Assembly (NCBI RefSeq): GCF_012584455.1
Contig: NZ_JABAEB010000004.1
Span: forward strand, 184,045-248,044
Length of the DNA stretch: 64,000 nt
Direction: 5' to 3'
Source: Shewanella oncorhynchi
GTDB taxonomy: Bacteria; Pseudomonadota; Gammaproteobacteria; Enterobacterales; Shewanellaceae
Shown in pieces: positions 26,631-35,868 of the stretch. Both the position numbers and the translations under genes were made by a program. Within the stretch, counting starts at the first letter, position 1. Every line of letters starts with the position of its first letter. The notes beneath the pieces were generated by a model that searched no databases, had not been told where the DNA came from, and saw only the letters and a program-made list of their open reading frames with translations.

Positions 26631-28157
26631 CTAAACCTTAGCCAAGGTGCGCTCTTTGGCACTCCAATCTAAGTGATATTTCTCGCCAGCAGGGGTATCG
26701 ATACGCTCAAATGTATGGGAACCGAAAAAGTCACGCTGACCTTGGAGCAAGTTTGCTGGTAATGTTTCGCAGCGGTAACTGTCGTAATACGCCAGAGCCG
26801 AGCTAATACACGGTGCTGGAATGCCTTGCATCACCGCAGTCGCGACTGCGGTACGCCATAGGCCTTGCTTTTCAGACAAGGCAGACGCAAAACTGTCCGC
26901 CATCAACAGATTGCTAAGATCAGATTTGTCTTCATAGGCTTGAGTGATTGATTGCAAGAACGTCGCGCGAATAATACAACCCGCACGCCAAATTTTTGCA
27001 ATTTCAGCAAAGTCTAACTGCCATTTTTGTTCATGAGCCGTCATCGCCATCAACTGGAAGCCTTGGGCGTAACAACACACTTTCGCGCAATATAACGCGC
27101 TTTCAAGGGCTTCAATCAACAGTGCTTTTTGTGCGTCATCGATAACAGGTGCATTTGGCCCAGCCAATTTCTGGCTGAGTTGTAGACGTAAGGATTTTTG
27201 GGTACTTACGGCGCGCGCATACACAGCTTCAGCAATCGTCGGCGCCGGACAGCCAATTTGTAAACTGCTCACGGCCGTCCACAAACCCGTGCCTTTTTGG
27301 CCCGCTTTATCTAAGATCATTTCCACCAGCGGTTTACCCGTTAATGGATCGGCTTGTTTTAAGACTTCGGCACTGATCCCCATCAAATAGCTGTTTAAAC
27401 TACCTTTGTTCCAGCGTTCAAACACATCGCCCACTTCAGAGGCACTAATGCCTAAACCGTCATGCAGCATTTGATACGCTTCGCAAATCAACTGCATATC
27501 AGCGTATTCGATACCGTTGTGCACCATTTTCACATAATGGCCAGCACCCGCGGGGCCAATATAAGTCGTGCATGGCTCGCCTTCTGTCACGGGATTACCC
27601 GGCTCGAAGCGTTCAATAGGTAGCCCAGTTTTGGCATCAACCTTAGCGGCAATGGCTTTCCAAATCGGCGCAACATGATGCCATGCATCGATATCACCGC
27701 TAGGCATAAGTGAGGGTCCAAAACGCGCACCGACTTCGCCGCCCGAAACTGCAGAGCTGAAAAATACAAACTGCCCTTTATAGCGTGCTTCTCGCTCAAC
27801 AGTGTCAGTCCATAAACTGTTACCTGTGTCGATAACAATATCATCGGACTCAATACCGGCAGAAATCAAAGCACTACAGACACCATCGACGGGGGCACCA
27901 GCAGGAACAGAAAGCACAAGAATACGGGGTTTTGTGAGACTGGCTAACATTTCGGTAAGATTAGCACAGCCAAGAATGCGAGACTCGAGTCCAGCACGTT
28001 CCTGTTTTTCTTGCTGTATAACACTATTAACTTTAACAGGATCGAGGTCAAACGCGCTGACGTGATATTGGTTATCTGCGATGTTTAGCGCAAGGTTTTT
28101 ACCCATAACACCAAGGCCAATTACGCCGATATCATTAAGATTGCTGTGGTTTTGCAT
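26631..28157 (-). CDS. gnd: 6-phosphogluconate dehydrogenase, decarboxylating
   Basis: This 508-residue cytoplasmic enzyme of the oxidative pentose phosphate pathway converts 6-phosphogluconate and NADP+ to ribulose 5-phosphate, CO2 and NADPH. The N-terminal Rossmann motif is GVIGLGVMGKNLALNIAD. Substrate-site signatures are SSAVSGGEVGARFGPSLMPSG near residue 130 and YVKMVHNGIEYADMQL near 205, where the catalytic Lys lies. The ATG at 28157 is chosen because GGGAA precedes it; a longer reading has no support. The protein is about 40 residues longer than the E. coli enzyme. The gene is monocistronic, closed by its own terminator. Confidence 0.96.
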   Translation of the reverse strand: MQNHSNLNDIGVIGLGVMGKNLALNIADNQYHVSAFDLDPVKVNSVIQQEKQERAGLESRILGCANLTEMLASLTKPRILVLSVPAGAPVDGVCSALISAGIESDDIVIDTGNSLWTDTVEREARYKGQFVFFSSAVSGGEVGARFGPSLMPSGDIDAWHHVAPIWKAIAAKVDAKTGLPIERFEPGNPVTEGEPCTTYIGPAGAGHYVKMVHNGIEYADMQLICEAYQMLHDGLGISASEVGDVFERWNKGSLNSYLMGISAEVLKQADPLTGKPLVEMILDKAGQKGTGLWTAVSSLQIGCPAPTIAEAVYARAVSTQKSLRLQLSQKLAGPNAPVIDDAQKALLIEALESALYCAKVCCYAQGFQLMAMTAHEQKWQLDFAEIAKIWRAGCIIRATFLQSITQAYEDKSDLSNLLMADSFASALSEKQGLWRTAVATAVMQGIPAPCISSALAYYDSYRCETLPANLLQGQRDFFGSHTFERIDTPAGEKYHLDWSAKERTLAKV

Positions 28158-28302
28158 TATATTATTCCCACGGGTCACAGAGGTTAGAGCTAACCAATTT
28201 TGAGGGGTAATTATACCGATCTTTGTAACTTAATTACCAGAGACATACGATTGGCAATTTCGATTGTGCCGAAAGTACCAATCGTTTAGGTCTCATTTTA
28301 TC

Positions 28303-28569
28303 TAGGGCGTGTTGACGTTTCAGGGTTGTTTTTGCAGCGAGTTGGCTGGCTTTTATGCAAGCAAAGCCCGTGCAGTGTAGTTATTCTACATAAACGGGCG
28401 ATAACGCAGCAGAAACGTCAGCCAAACGCTGCCCGAAGGGTTCGTCTGGCAAGCTCTTGCTCTTTGTCACTCGTCATTTGAGTAGAATAACTACACGTCA
28501 CTCCTCGTTTCGTGATCACGAGCTTGCCAGAGCGAACAAAATTTAATCTCGAAACGTCAACACGCCCTA
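28303..28569. mobile_element. MITE-like element, 267 bp, 19-bp terminal inverted repeats
   Basis: The ends are TAGGGCGTGTTGACGTTTC (28303-28321) and its perfect reverse complement (28551-28569), so the element is bounded by TA dinucleotides, as expected for Tc1/mariner-IS630 type transposition into TA. It has no coding capacity. Inside are two more perfect inverted-repeat pairs: GTGTAGTTATTCTAC (28375-28389) with 28482-28496, and CTGGCAAGCTC (28446-28456) with 28520-28530. They interleave, so both cannot form as nested stems at once. It lies between gnd and gdx. Confidence 0.88.
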
Positions 28570-28582
28570 ATAGAACCGTCAA

Positions 28583-28897
28583 TTAATGGGCAAGTTTAAG
28601 CCCTAAAACACCCAGTAATATCAGTATCAAACTGGCGACTTTAAGTAAGCTAACGCCTTCTCCTAACAGGATAATTCCCGCAATTGCGGTGCCCATGGCG
28701 CCAATACCGACCCACACACCGTAAGCAGTACCGATAGGAAGTTGCTTAACCGCGAGTCCGAGTAGCAACACACTCACGGCCATCGACGCCACTGTAAAGA
28801 TACTTGGCCACAAACGCGTAAAACCGTCGGTATATTTAAGCCCTATAGCCCAACCAATTTCAAATAAACCCGCAAGAACTAATAAGAACCAACTCAT
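28583..28897 (-). CDS. gdx: guanidinium exporter (SMR family)
   Basis: This 104-residue four-helix inner-membrane protein is an antiporter of the small multidrug resistance family, in the SugE/Gdx subtype that exports guanidinium in exchange for protons. The start [20 protein letters not shown] carries the essential Glu in helix 1. The [17 protein letters not shown] block in helix 3 and [10 protein letters not shown] at the end are Gdx hallmarks. The ATG at 28897 has GGGAG 6 nt before it; a longer frame would run into the riboswitch and is rejected. A guanidine-II riboswitch directly upstream confirms the physiological substrate. Confidence 0.95.
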   Translation of the reverse strand: MSWFLLVLAGLFEIGWAIGLKYTDGFTRLWPSIFTVASMAVSVLLLGLAVKQLPIGTAYGVWVGIGAMGTAIAGIILLGEGVSLLKVASLILILLGVLGLKLAH

Positions 28898-28911
28898 AGT
28901 TAACTCCCATA

Positions 28912-28960
28912 AAGGGGTCGTCCCCATGTTAGATTAGGCGTATTTAGGGTCGTCCCTAAG
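28912..28960 (-). promoter_or_regulatory. guanidine-II riboswitch (mini-ykkC)
   Basis: On the minus strand two short hairpins, AGGGACGACCCT (28946-28957) and GGGGACGACCCC (28914-28925), each show an ACGA loop closed by G-C pairs, separated by 20 nt. This is the two-stem-loop ACGR signature of guanidine-II RNAs. The second hairpin ends just before the gdx ribosome site (28904-28908), so guanidine binding should control translation by exposing that site. Confidence 0.93.
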
Positions 28961-28980
28961 CCATTTGATTACAGTAAAAC

Positions 28981-29060
28981 TGTAGGTGATATAGCTGTAC
29001 GTGATAACAGTACGTGATAACAGTACGTGATAGCTGTGCATGATAACTGTACGTGATGAG
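28981..29060. repeat. degenerate tandem repeats of about 13-14 bp
   Basis: Around six units built on TGTACGTGATAACA follow each other, with variants TGTAGGTGATATAGC, GTACGTGATAACA (twice), GTACGTGATAGC, TGTGCATGATAAC and TGTACGTGATGAG. The array sits just upstream of the guanidine riboswitch on the gdx strand. Confidence 0.8.
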
Positions 29061-29131
29061 CCTGCAAGACTAGCAAATTTGAGGTGAAAATTTCAATCTT
29101 TGATTTTGCCGAAATAAGAAATGCCATGCGC

Positions 29132-29167
29132 AAAAAGCGATAGTAAGCTTGGTCAGTTTACTATCGC
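29132..29167 (-). terminator. terminator of the acyl-CoA synthetase gene
   Basis: GCGATAGTAA (29137-29146) and TTACTATCGC (29158-29167) form a 10-bp stem. On the minus strand the stem is followed by TTTTTG. Confidence 0.8.
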
Positions 29168-29184
29168 CTTGATATTTCAACTCT

Positions 29185-29216
29185 CTATAAGACCTTTACA
29201 CTATAAGACCTTTACA
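29185..29216. repeat. 16-bp perfect tandem duplication
   Basis: CTATAAGACCTTTACA occurs twice in a row (29185-29200, 29201-29216), with a partial third unit CTATAAAAGCCTTTA after it. It lies between the acyl-CoA synthetase stop and its terminator, so it is transcribed in the 3' UTR. Confidence 0.85.
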
Positions 29217-29248
29217 CTCTTTCTATAAAAGCCTTTATGCTCAATTTC

Positions 29249-31207
29249 TTACACTAAGGCATCGGCATAACCCATGCGAGTGAGCGCGGTACGCACTAAC
29301 TCTAAGGTCTGTGGATCTTCTATGGTCGCAGGCGCTGTATATTGCTGATTATCAGCAATTTTTCGCATAGTACCGCGTAAAATTTTACCCGAGCGCGTTT
29401 TAGGTAATTTTTGAATCGCACTCACTAACCTAAAGGAGGCGACGGGACCAATTTCTTGGCGTACCAGGGTTATTAACTGTTTATGCAGCTCTTCATCACT
29501 GATCGTCACGCCTTTCTTGAGTACCACTAATCCGAGGGGAACTTGGCCCTTAAGCTGATCATCTACCCCAATTACCGCGGCTTCGGCCACATCAGGGTGT
29601 TGACATAACACTTCTTCGAAGCGTCCCGTCGATAACCTGTGCCCCGCTACGTTTATGATGTCATCGATACGACTCATAATGTAGAGATAGCCGTCTTCAT
29701 CGGTATAACCCGCATCGCCAGTTAAGTAGTAACCCGGATACATAGACAAGTAACTATCTTGATAGCGTTGATCATTTTGCCACAGTGTCGTTAAGGTTCC
29801 CGGCGGTAGAGGCAATTTAATCACTACATTACCCGAAGTATTGGCCGCAACTTGCTCACCTAATTCATCCAGTACTTCAACCGCATAACCCGGCACAGGT
29901 AAAGCTGGCGAACCCGGTTTAATAGTAACCGGTGCTGTACCCATCAAGTTTGCCGCGACAGGCCAGCCCGTTTCGGTTTGCCACCAGTGATCAATAACAG
30001 GTTTAGCGAGTTTAGTGTGTGCCCAAACTAAGGTATCGGGATCGCAACGTTCCCCCGCCAAAAACACATTTTTAAGACAATTTAAATCAACACCTTGTAG
30101 ATATTCACCGTCAGGATCTTCACGCTTGATTGCGCGAATGGCCGTCGGCGCGGTGAAGAAGCTTTTGACCTTATATTTGGCAATCGTGCGCCAAAATGCG
30201 CCGGGATCTGGCGTTCCCACAGGTTTGCCTTCATACATTAACGTGGTGGCGCCCACCAGCAGTGGCCCATACACAATGTAAGAATGACCCACAACCCAGC
30301 CCACATCGGACGCAGCCCAAAACACATCACCCGCTTGAATATCGTAAATATGCTGCATCGACCAAGCCAGAGCCACGGCATGGCCACCATTATCGCGTAC
30401 CACACCTTTAGGCTGACCCGTGGTGCCTGAGGTATAAAGCACATACAAGGGATCGGTAGCCTTGAGGGCGACACAATCGGCCTTAGGTGCAGTTGCTAAT
30501 GCGGCTTGCCAATCTAAGTCACGGCCCTCAAGCAAATCGGCCTGATACTGGCTACGATTCAAAATTAGGCAGTGATCAACCTGATGCACTGACTGAGCTA
30601 ACGCTTTATCTAACAGAGGCTTGTAAGGGATCACGCCCGAAGGCTCAATGCCGCAGGATGCCGACAGTACCAATTTAGGCTTGGCATCGTTAATCCGAGT
30701 CGCGAGTTCATTGGCGGCAAAGCCACCAAAAACCACAGAATGAATCGCACCTATGCGAGCACAGGCCAGCATAGCGAAGGCGGTTTCCGGCACCATAGGC
30801 ATATAAATCACCACACGGTCGCCCTTCTCTATCCCAATAGATTGCATAAAGCCCGCGAGTCGGCTCACTTGAGCCTGTAGCTCCGCGTAGCTAATGCCGT
30901 ATTCAGTGTCTGTCACTGGGCTCACATATTGGATAGCCACTTGATCACCGCGTCCGGCCAACACATGGCGATCAACGGCGTTATAACAAGTGTTCATCTC
31001 ACCATCGGCGAACCAATGATAAAACGGCGCCTGCGACTCATCGAGCACAGTGTGCGCAGGTTTAATCCAATCGAGCGTCTTCGCCGCTTCTCCCCAGAAT
31101 TCGGCTTTATTAAGCAAGGATGCTTGGTGCAACGCTTGATGTTTTTGTTGGTTCTGTTTTTGATTTGCGGCTTGCGCTACAGATGCATTTTGCTGTTCGG
31201 TCAACAT
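29249..31207 (-). CDS. acyl-CoA synthetase, propionyl-CoA synthetase (PrpE/ACSS3)-like
   Basis: This 652-residue AMP-forming ligase of the acetyl-CoA synthetase superfamily has the motifs YTSGTTGQPKGVVRDNGG (P-loop), WWQTETGWPV, TGDAGYTDEDGYLYIMSR and the C-terminal catalytic Lys in PKTRSGKILR. The N-terminal FYHWFADGEMNTCYNAVDRH block matches acetyl/propionyl-type enzymes. The RDNGG sequence and AGHRLSTGRFEE fit the PrpE/ACSS3 group better than Acs. The ATG at 31207 has a strong GGAGG site and replaces a longer in-frame start. It is divergent from liuR and beside the leucine cluster, so a short- or branched-chain acid such as isovalerate is a plausible substrate. That is inference. Confidence 0.88.
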   Translation of the reverse strand: MLTEQQNASVAQAANQKQNQQKHQALHQASLLNKAEFWGEAAKTLDWIKPAHTVLDESQAPFYHWFADGEMNTCYNAVDRHVLAGRGDQVAIQYVSPVTDTEYGISYAELQAQVSRLAGFMQSIGIEKGDRVVIYMPMVPETAFAMLACARIGAIHSVVFGGFAANELATRINDAKPKLVLSASCGIEPSGVIPYKPLLDKALAQSVHQVDHCLILNRSQYQADLLEGRDLDWQAALATAPKADCVALKATDPLYVLYTSGTTGQPKGVVRDNGGHAVALAWSMQHIYDIQAGDVFWAASDVGWVVGHSYIVYGPLLVGATTLMYEGKPVGTPDPGAFWRTIAKYKVKSFFTAPTAIRAIKREDPDGEYLQGVDLNCLKNVFLAGERCDPDTLVWAHTKLAKPVIDHWWQTETGWPVAANLMGTAPVTIKPGSPALPVPGYAVEVLDELGEQVAANTSGNVVIKLPLPPGTLTTLWQNDQRYQDSYLSMYPGYYLTGDAGYTDEDGYLYIMSRIDDIINVAGHRLSTGRFEEVLCQHPDVAEAAVIGVDDQLKGQVPLGLVVLKKGVTISDEELHKQLITLVRQEIGPVASFRLVSAIQKLPKTRSGKILRGTMRKIADNQQYTAPATIEDPQTLELVRTALTRMGYADALV

Positions 31208-31403
31208 ATGTCCTCCAATCAGGACTGCGGCTAAAATCGTCAGCCGCAATAACTACCCCTTCCAACAACCATTATTAACAGGGGGGCATCAAGCCCACTA
31301 TTAGACGTTAGCCTATAACCAGAAAAGATTTGTGGTTTTATGTGCGAACACTAATTTAAAGCACTCGTTTTAATCTCGCTGCACAGGCTGATGGCAATTG
31401 GGA

Positions 31404-31456
31404 TTGACACTTTTTTGTCAACAGAATAAAAGCCAAAATCTTTACCTTTACGTAAA
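31404..31456. promoter_or_regulatory. candidate LiuR operators in the divergent acyl-CoA synthetase/liuR spacer
   Basis: Two dyads are visible: TTGACA-N6-TGTCAA (31404-31421) and TTTACGTAAA (31447-31456), the second 43 bp before the liuR start. MerR-family LiuR proteins bind dyads with ACGT-rich cores, so the second is the better candidate. The first contains a consensus -35 hexamer. Confidence 0.45.
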
Positions 31457-31498
31457 CTTCATATATCTTGCTTAAAACTGATTATTTAGGGTGCATGA

Positions 31499-31906
31499 AT
31501 GAGCGCAACGAACACACCACAAACGACTTACTCGATCAGTGATCTCTCAAAAGAGTTTGATATCACTACTCGTAGTATTCGTTTTTACGAAGACCAAGGT
31601 TTACTTAAGCCTAAACGCCGCGGCCAAACCCGTATTTATAGCCTCAAAGACAGAGTGCGCCTCAAGCTCATTCTTCGCGGTAAACGCTTGGGCTTTTCTT
31701 TGGCAGAAACCCGTCGCTTGTTCGAATTATACGATGCCGACAAGAGCAGCACCTCACAGCTCAATACCATGCTGGCGCTAGTGGAAGAAAAGAAATCCGC
31801 CCTACAGCAGCAAATGGACGACATTAAAGTCGTGTTGATGGAACTCAATTCCGCCGAGCAGCAATGCCGCTTAGCCTTAGAAGATAACAAAACGGCAAAA
31901 GCCTAA
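31499..31906 (+). CDS. liuR: MerR-family regulator of leucine/isovalerate catabolism
   Basis: This 135-residue regulator has an N-terminal MerR winged helix (YSISDLSKEFDITTRSIRFY, then EDQGLLKPKRRGQTRIYS) and a C-terminal dimerisation helix (about residues 85-125). It has no large effector domain and no metal-binding cysteine pattern, as in LiuR. It directly precedes liuABCDE and is divergent from an acyl-CoA synthetase, the arrangement reported for LiuR regulons in gammaproteobacteria. It is expected to repress the cluster until a branched-chain acyl-CoA intermediate appears. ATG 31499 fits the start of the HTH. Confidence 0.88.
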   Translation: MSATNTPQTTYSISDLSKEFDITTRSIRFYEDQGLLKPKRRGQTRIYSLKDRVRLKLILRGKRLGFSLAETRRLFELYDADKSSTSQLNTMLALVEEKKSALQQQMDDIKVVLMELNSAEQQCRLALEDNKTAKA

Positions 31907-31913
31907 ATCCCCG

Positions 31914-31939
31914 TTGACACAAAATCAAATCAATTTGAT
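31914..31939 (+). promoter_or_regulatory. liuA promoter -35 and adjacent inverted repeat
   Basis: TTGACA (31914-31919) is a perfect -35 hexamer. Five bp further lies ATCAAAT-CA-ATTTGAT (31924-31939), a dyad in the spacer position where MerR-family proteins bind. A good -10 at normal spacing was not found, so the start site is uncertain. Confidence 0.4.
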
Positions 31940-32046
31940 GGCGATAACGACTACGGATTTAAGTACAAGATTTAAAAGACTCAAGCACCTAAAAATCATA
32001 AAAACTATAACAATCTGAAATTAGAACATCTGAAAGGACACAAGCA

Positions 32047-33216
32047 ATGAACTCTCTCTACACAAGTCTAAATTTTGGCCTAGGCGAAGACGTCGATATG
32101 CTGCGCGATGCAGTGCAGGATTTTGCCGCGAATGAAATCGCCCCGATTGCCGCGAAAGTGGATCACGACAATGCCTTTCCCAATGAACTTTGGCCTGTGC
32201 TTGGAGGAATGGGGCTGCTCGGAGTAACGGTACCCGAAGAGTTTGGCGGCGCGAACATGGGATACCTAGCCCACGTCGTCGCAATGGAAGAAATCTCCCG
32301 CGCATCCGCTTCTATCGGCCTAAGTTACGGCGCCCACTCAAACCTGTGTGTCAATCAAATCAACCGTAACGGTAATGCAGCGCAAAAAGCCAAGTACCTG
32401 CCAAAACTGGTGAGCGGTGAGCATATTGGCGCGCTGGCCATGAGTGAGCCAAACGCAGGTTCTGACGTGGTTTCGATGAAGCTACATGCCCGTAAAGAAG
32501 GCGACCGATTCATCTTAAACGGCAACAAAATGTGGATCACTAACGGTCCAGATGCACACACCTATGTCATTTACGCGAAAACCGACTTAACCAAAGGCGC
32601 ACACGGTATTACCGCCTTTATCGTTGAACGTGATTCGAAAGGTTTTAGCCAAGCGCAAAAGCTCGACAAACTCGGCATGCGCGGCTCTAACACCTGCGAA
32701 CTGGTGTTTGAAGATGTAGAAGTACCAGAAGAAAACATTTTAGGCGGCCTCAATAACGGCGTAAAAGTGCTGATGAGCGGCCTCGATTACGAGCGCGTCG
32801 TACTGTCTGGCGGTCCGCTGGGGATCATGAATGCCTGTATGGACATCGTTGTGCCTTACATCCACGAGCGTGAGCAATTTGGTAAATCGATTGGTGAATT
32901 CCAACTAGTGCAAGGCAAGTTAGCCGACATGTACACAGGCATGAATGCCGCTAAATCCTACGTCTATAACGTGGCAAAATCCTGCGATCGCGGTGAAACC
33001 ACCCGTAAAGATGCCGCGGGCGCCATTCTGTATAGCGCAGAACTCGCAACCAAAATGGCACTGGATGCAATCCAACTGCTCGGCGGCAATGGTTATGTTA
33101 ACGAATACGCCACCGGCCGCTTACTGCGTGATGCCAAGCTGTATGAAATCGGCGCAGGCACCTCAGAAATTCGCCGCATGCTGATTGGCCGCGAACTGTT
33201 CAATGAGTCGAAATAA
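32047..33216 (+). CDS. liuA: isovaleryl-CoA dehydrogenase
   Basis: This 389-residue FAD flavoprotein oxidises isovaleryl-CoA to 3-methylcrotonyl-CoA and passes electrons to ETF (encoded here at 56707-58383). Motifs are [14 protein letters not shown] near residue 137, [17 protein letters not shown] near 162, [14 protein letters not shown] with the Glu position specific to isovaleryl-CoA dehydrogenases (canonical acyl-CoA dehydrogenases place the base elsewhere), and [20 protein letters not shown] near the end. AAAGGA lies before the ATG. It is the first gene of the liu operon. Confidence 0.95.
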   Translation: MNSLYTSLNFGLGEDVDMLRDAVQDFAANEIAPIAAKVDHDNAFPNELWPVLGGMGLLGVTVPEEFGGANMGYLAHVVAMEEISRASASIGLSYGAHSNLCVNQINRNGNAAQKAKYLPKLVSGEHIGALAMSEPNAGSDVVSMKLHARKEGDRFILNGNKMWITNGPDAHTYVIYAKTDLTKGAHGITAFIVERDSKGFSQAQKLDKLGMRGSNTCELVFEDVEVPEENILGGLNNGVKVLMSGLDYERVVLSGGPLGIMNACMDIVVPYIHEREQFGKSIGEFQLVQGKLADMYTGMNAAKSYVYNVAKSCDRGETTRKDAAGAILYSAELATKMALDAIQLLGGNGYVNEYATGRLLRDAKLYEIGAGTSEIRRMLIGRELFNESK

Positions 33217-33332
33217 CGCGAGTTCCAATAATCTCTCACAAGTGAATGGGTAGCCCCTCACTGTAATTTACAGTTTGCGCCACCCATTCGAGCAAGGTGA
33301 TACCGAGTTTCCGCTTTATAAGGACAATCAAA

Positions 33333-34940
33333 GTGACGCAAATAAGCAGTCGTATCAACGCCCGTAGCGATGAATTTCAAGCAAAATCCGACGATATGGC
33401 CGCCCTAGTGGCCGATCTCAAAACTAAACTCAATAAAATCGAACTCGGCGGCGGCCCTGTGGCGCTAGAGCGTCATTTATCCCGCGGTAAATTACTGCCA
33501 CGTCAGCGGGTTGAAAAACTGCTCGATGCGGGTTCGCCCTTTTTAGAGCTATCGCAATTTGCGGCGTTTGAAGTTTATGACGAAGAAGTGCCCGCAGCGG
33601 GCATTATCGCTGGTATCGGCCGTGTGAGCGGTGTTGAGTGCATGATCATCGCCAACGACGCTACAGTTAAAGGCGGTACTTACTACCCGATTACCGTTAA
33701 AAAACATCTACGCGCCCAAGATATTGCCAGCCGTTGTCACTTGCCTTGTATCTATTTAGTCGACTCTGGCGGCGCTAACCTGCCCCGCCAAGATGAAGTC
33801 TTCCCCGACCGCGACCATTTCGGCCGCATCTTTTACAATCAAGCGCAAATGTCGGCAAAAGGCATTCCGCAAATTGCGGTGGTGATGGGTTTATGTACCG
33901 CAGGCGGCGCATATGTGCCAGCCATGGCGGATGAATCGATTATCGTAAAAGATCAAGGCACTATCTTCTTAGCCGGCCCACCATTAGTCAAAGCGGCCAC
34001 AGGTGAAGAAGTCAGCGCCGAAGAGTTAGGCGGCGCCGAAGTGCACACAAAAATTTCCGGCGTAGCCGATCATTTAGCCCAAAACGATGAGCACGCGTTA
34101 GAGCTTGCCCGCCGCGCGGTATCACGCCTGAATCATCAAAAACAAATCAAAAGTCTGTTGAGCCCAGTCAAGCCACCAAAATTCGACATTAGCGAACTGT
34201 ACGGCATTGTCGGCACTGATTTGAAAAAGCCCTTTGATGTCAAAGAAGTGATCGCCCGTATCGTCGATGATTCCGATTTTGATGAGTTTAAAGCCAACTA
34301 TGGCGCAACCTTAGTGTGCGGTTTTGCCCGTATCCACGGCTACCCAGTCGGCATTGTCGCCAACAACGGCATTCTGTTCTCAGAGTCGGCGCAAAAAGGC
34401 GCGCACTTTATTGAACTGTGCTGCCAGCGCAAAATTCCGCTGCTGTTCCTGCAAAATATCACTGGCTTTATGGTGGGTAAAAAGTACGAACACGAAGGCA
34501 TAGCCAAACACGGTGCCAAAATGGTAACCGCGGTTTCTTGCGCCAATGTACCTAAATTTACTGTGATTATTGGCGGCAGCTACGGCGCGGGTAACTACGG
34601 CATGTGTGGCCGCGCGTTCGAACCGACCATGATGTGGATGTGGCCTAATGCCCGTATTTCTGTGATGGGCGGAGAGCAAGCCGCAGGCGTTCTCGCCACA
34701 GTGCGCCGCGACGGTTTAGCCCGTAAAGGTGAAGAATGGTCACTTGAGGATGAAAAAGCCTTTAAAGCGCCGATTGTCGCCCAGTACGACAAAGAAGGTC
34801 ATCCGTATCATGCCAGTGCCCGTTTATGGGATGACGGCATTATCGACCCAGCGCAAACCCGTGATGTGGTCGGCCTTGCCCTATCGGCAGCATTAAATGC
34901 TCCTATCGAAGACACCCGCTTTGGTGTATTCCGTATGTAA
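33333..34940 (+). CDS. liuB: 3-methylcrotonyl-CoA carboxylase, carboxyltransferase (beta) subunit
   Basis: This 535-residue subunit transfers carboxyl from biotin to 3-methylcrotonyl-CoA. Crotonase-like acyl-CoA carboxyltransferase blocks are visible: [18 protein letters not shown] near residue 145, [17 protein letters not shown] near 190, and [19 protein letters not shown] and [16 protein letters not shown] in the C-terminal half. The start is GTG 33333, with AGGA eight bases upstream; the in-frame extension further upstream lies in the spacer and lacks a ribosome site. It works with LiuD in the fourth step of leucine breakdown. Confidence 0.95.
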   Translation: MTQISSRINARSDEFQAKSDDMAALVADLKTKLNKIELGGGPVALERHLSRGKLLPRQRVEKLLDAGSPFLELSQFAAFEVYDEEVPAAGIIAGIGRVSGVECMIIANDATVKGGTYYPITVKKHLRAQDIASRCHLPCIYLVDSGGANLPRQDEVFPDRDHFGRIFYNQAQMSAKGIPQIAVVMGLCTAGGAYVPAMADESIIVKDQGTIFLAGPPLVKAATGEEVSAEELGGAEVHTKISGVADHLAQNDEHALELARRAVSRLNHQKQIKSLLSPVKPPKFDISELYGIVGTDLKKPFDVKEVIARIVDDSDFDEFKANYGATLVCGFARIHGYPVGIVANNGILFSESAQKGAHFIELCCQRKIPLLFLQNITGFMVGKKYEHEGIAKHGAKMVTAVSCANVPKFTVIIGGSYGAGNYGMCGRAFEPTMMWMWPNARISVMGGEQAAGVLATVRRDGLARKGEEWSLEDEKAFKAPIVAQYDKEGHPYHASARLWDDGIIDPAQTRDVVGLALSAALNAPIEDTRFGVFRM

Positions 34941-34989
34941 AAGGCACATGTGAAAAACATATGTCACACAAGAAGATAGGAAAATAATA

Positions 34990-35868
34990 ATGACAGACAC
35001 ATTAAACAGCGCTAGCGGCACAAAGGATTTAAGCCACTTACAGCACGTGAGCCATGCGCTCAATCACGGCGTTGCCGAGCTTATCCTTGACCGCAGCGAT
35101 GTGCACAACGCCTTCGATGAAGTGATGATTAGCGAGATGATTAGCGTCCTTAGCTATTTTGCTGAGCACAAGGATTGCCAAGTGCTGGTACTCAAAGCGA
35201 ACGGCAAAAATTTCAGTGCTGGTGCCGATCTCAATTGGATGCGCAAACAAGCCAAAATGGACTTTGAGCAAAATCTAAATGATGCCAAAGCCTTAGCAAA
35301 ACTGATGCAGGATCTTGATACCTTTCCTAAGCCCACCATTGCACTAGTGCAAGGTGCAGCCTTTGGCGGCGCACTGGGGTTGATTTGCGCCTGCGATATC
35401 GCTATCGCCACGACGCGCGCCAGCTTTTGCTTGAGCGAAGTGAAACTCGGATTAATTCCTGCGGTAATTAGCCCTTACGTTGCCCGCGCTATGGGTAATC
35501 GTGCATCGCGCCGCTACATGCTGACCGCCGAGCGTTTTAGTGCAGAAACCGCATTAAAACTTAACGTCATTCATGAGATCAGCGATGACTTAGACGCCGT
35601 CGCAAAGCCGATGATTGACGCGTTGCTAGCCAATAGCCCGCAAGGCATGGCGTGGGTAAAAACACTGCTGTCGCATCTTGAAGATGGCGTGATAGACCAA
35701 AACACCATTGATTACACTAGCGAGCGTATCGCCCGCATTCGGGTATCGACCGAGGGCCAAGAGGGCTTAAACGCCTTTTTTGAGAAACGTCAGCCTAATT
35801 GGCAACAAGCGCACTCAATGCCCTCCAAGCCCATGCAAAAGCCAAGTGATACCCAAGGAGCCCTTTGA
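34990..35868 (+). CDS. liuC: methylglutaconyl-CoA hydratase
   Basis: This 292-residue enoyl-CoA hydratase-family enzyme should hydrate 3-methylglutaconyl-CoA to HMG-CoA. The crotonase oxyanion-hole segments are KNFSAGADLNWMRKQAKMD near residue 72 and ALVQGAAFGGALGLICACD near 117, and the catalytic Glu is in FCLSEVKLGLIPAVIS near 145. The assignment to methylglutaconyl-CoA rather than a general hydratase rests on its place between the two carboxylase subunit genes. Its stop codon overlaps the liuD start by one base, indicating coupled translation. The last 20 residues form a polar tail. Confidence 0.93.
   Translation: MTDTLNSASGTKDLSHLQHVSHALNHGVAELILDRSDVHNAFDEVMISEMISVLSYFAEHKDCQVLVLKANGKNFSAGADLNWMRKQAKMDFEQNLNDAKALAKLMQDLDTFPKPTIALVQGAAFGGALGLICACDIAIATTRASFCLSEVKLGLIPAVISPYVARAMGNRASRRYMLTAERFSAETALKLNVIHEISDDLDAVAKPMIDALLANSPQGMAWVKTLLSHLEDGVIDQNTIDYTSERIARIRVSTEGQEGLNAFFEKRQPNWQQAHSMPSKPMQKPSDTQGAL

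Noticed and set aside
28898..28927. Longer N-terminus for the guanidinium exporter
   Set aside because: It would translate the guanidine-II riboswitch; ATG 28897 has its own GGGAG site and matches family length.
28981..29060. CRISPR array
   Set aside because: The units are 13-14 bp, degenerate and directly adjacent, with no spacers and no cas genes.
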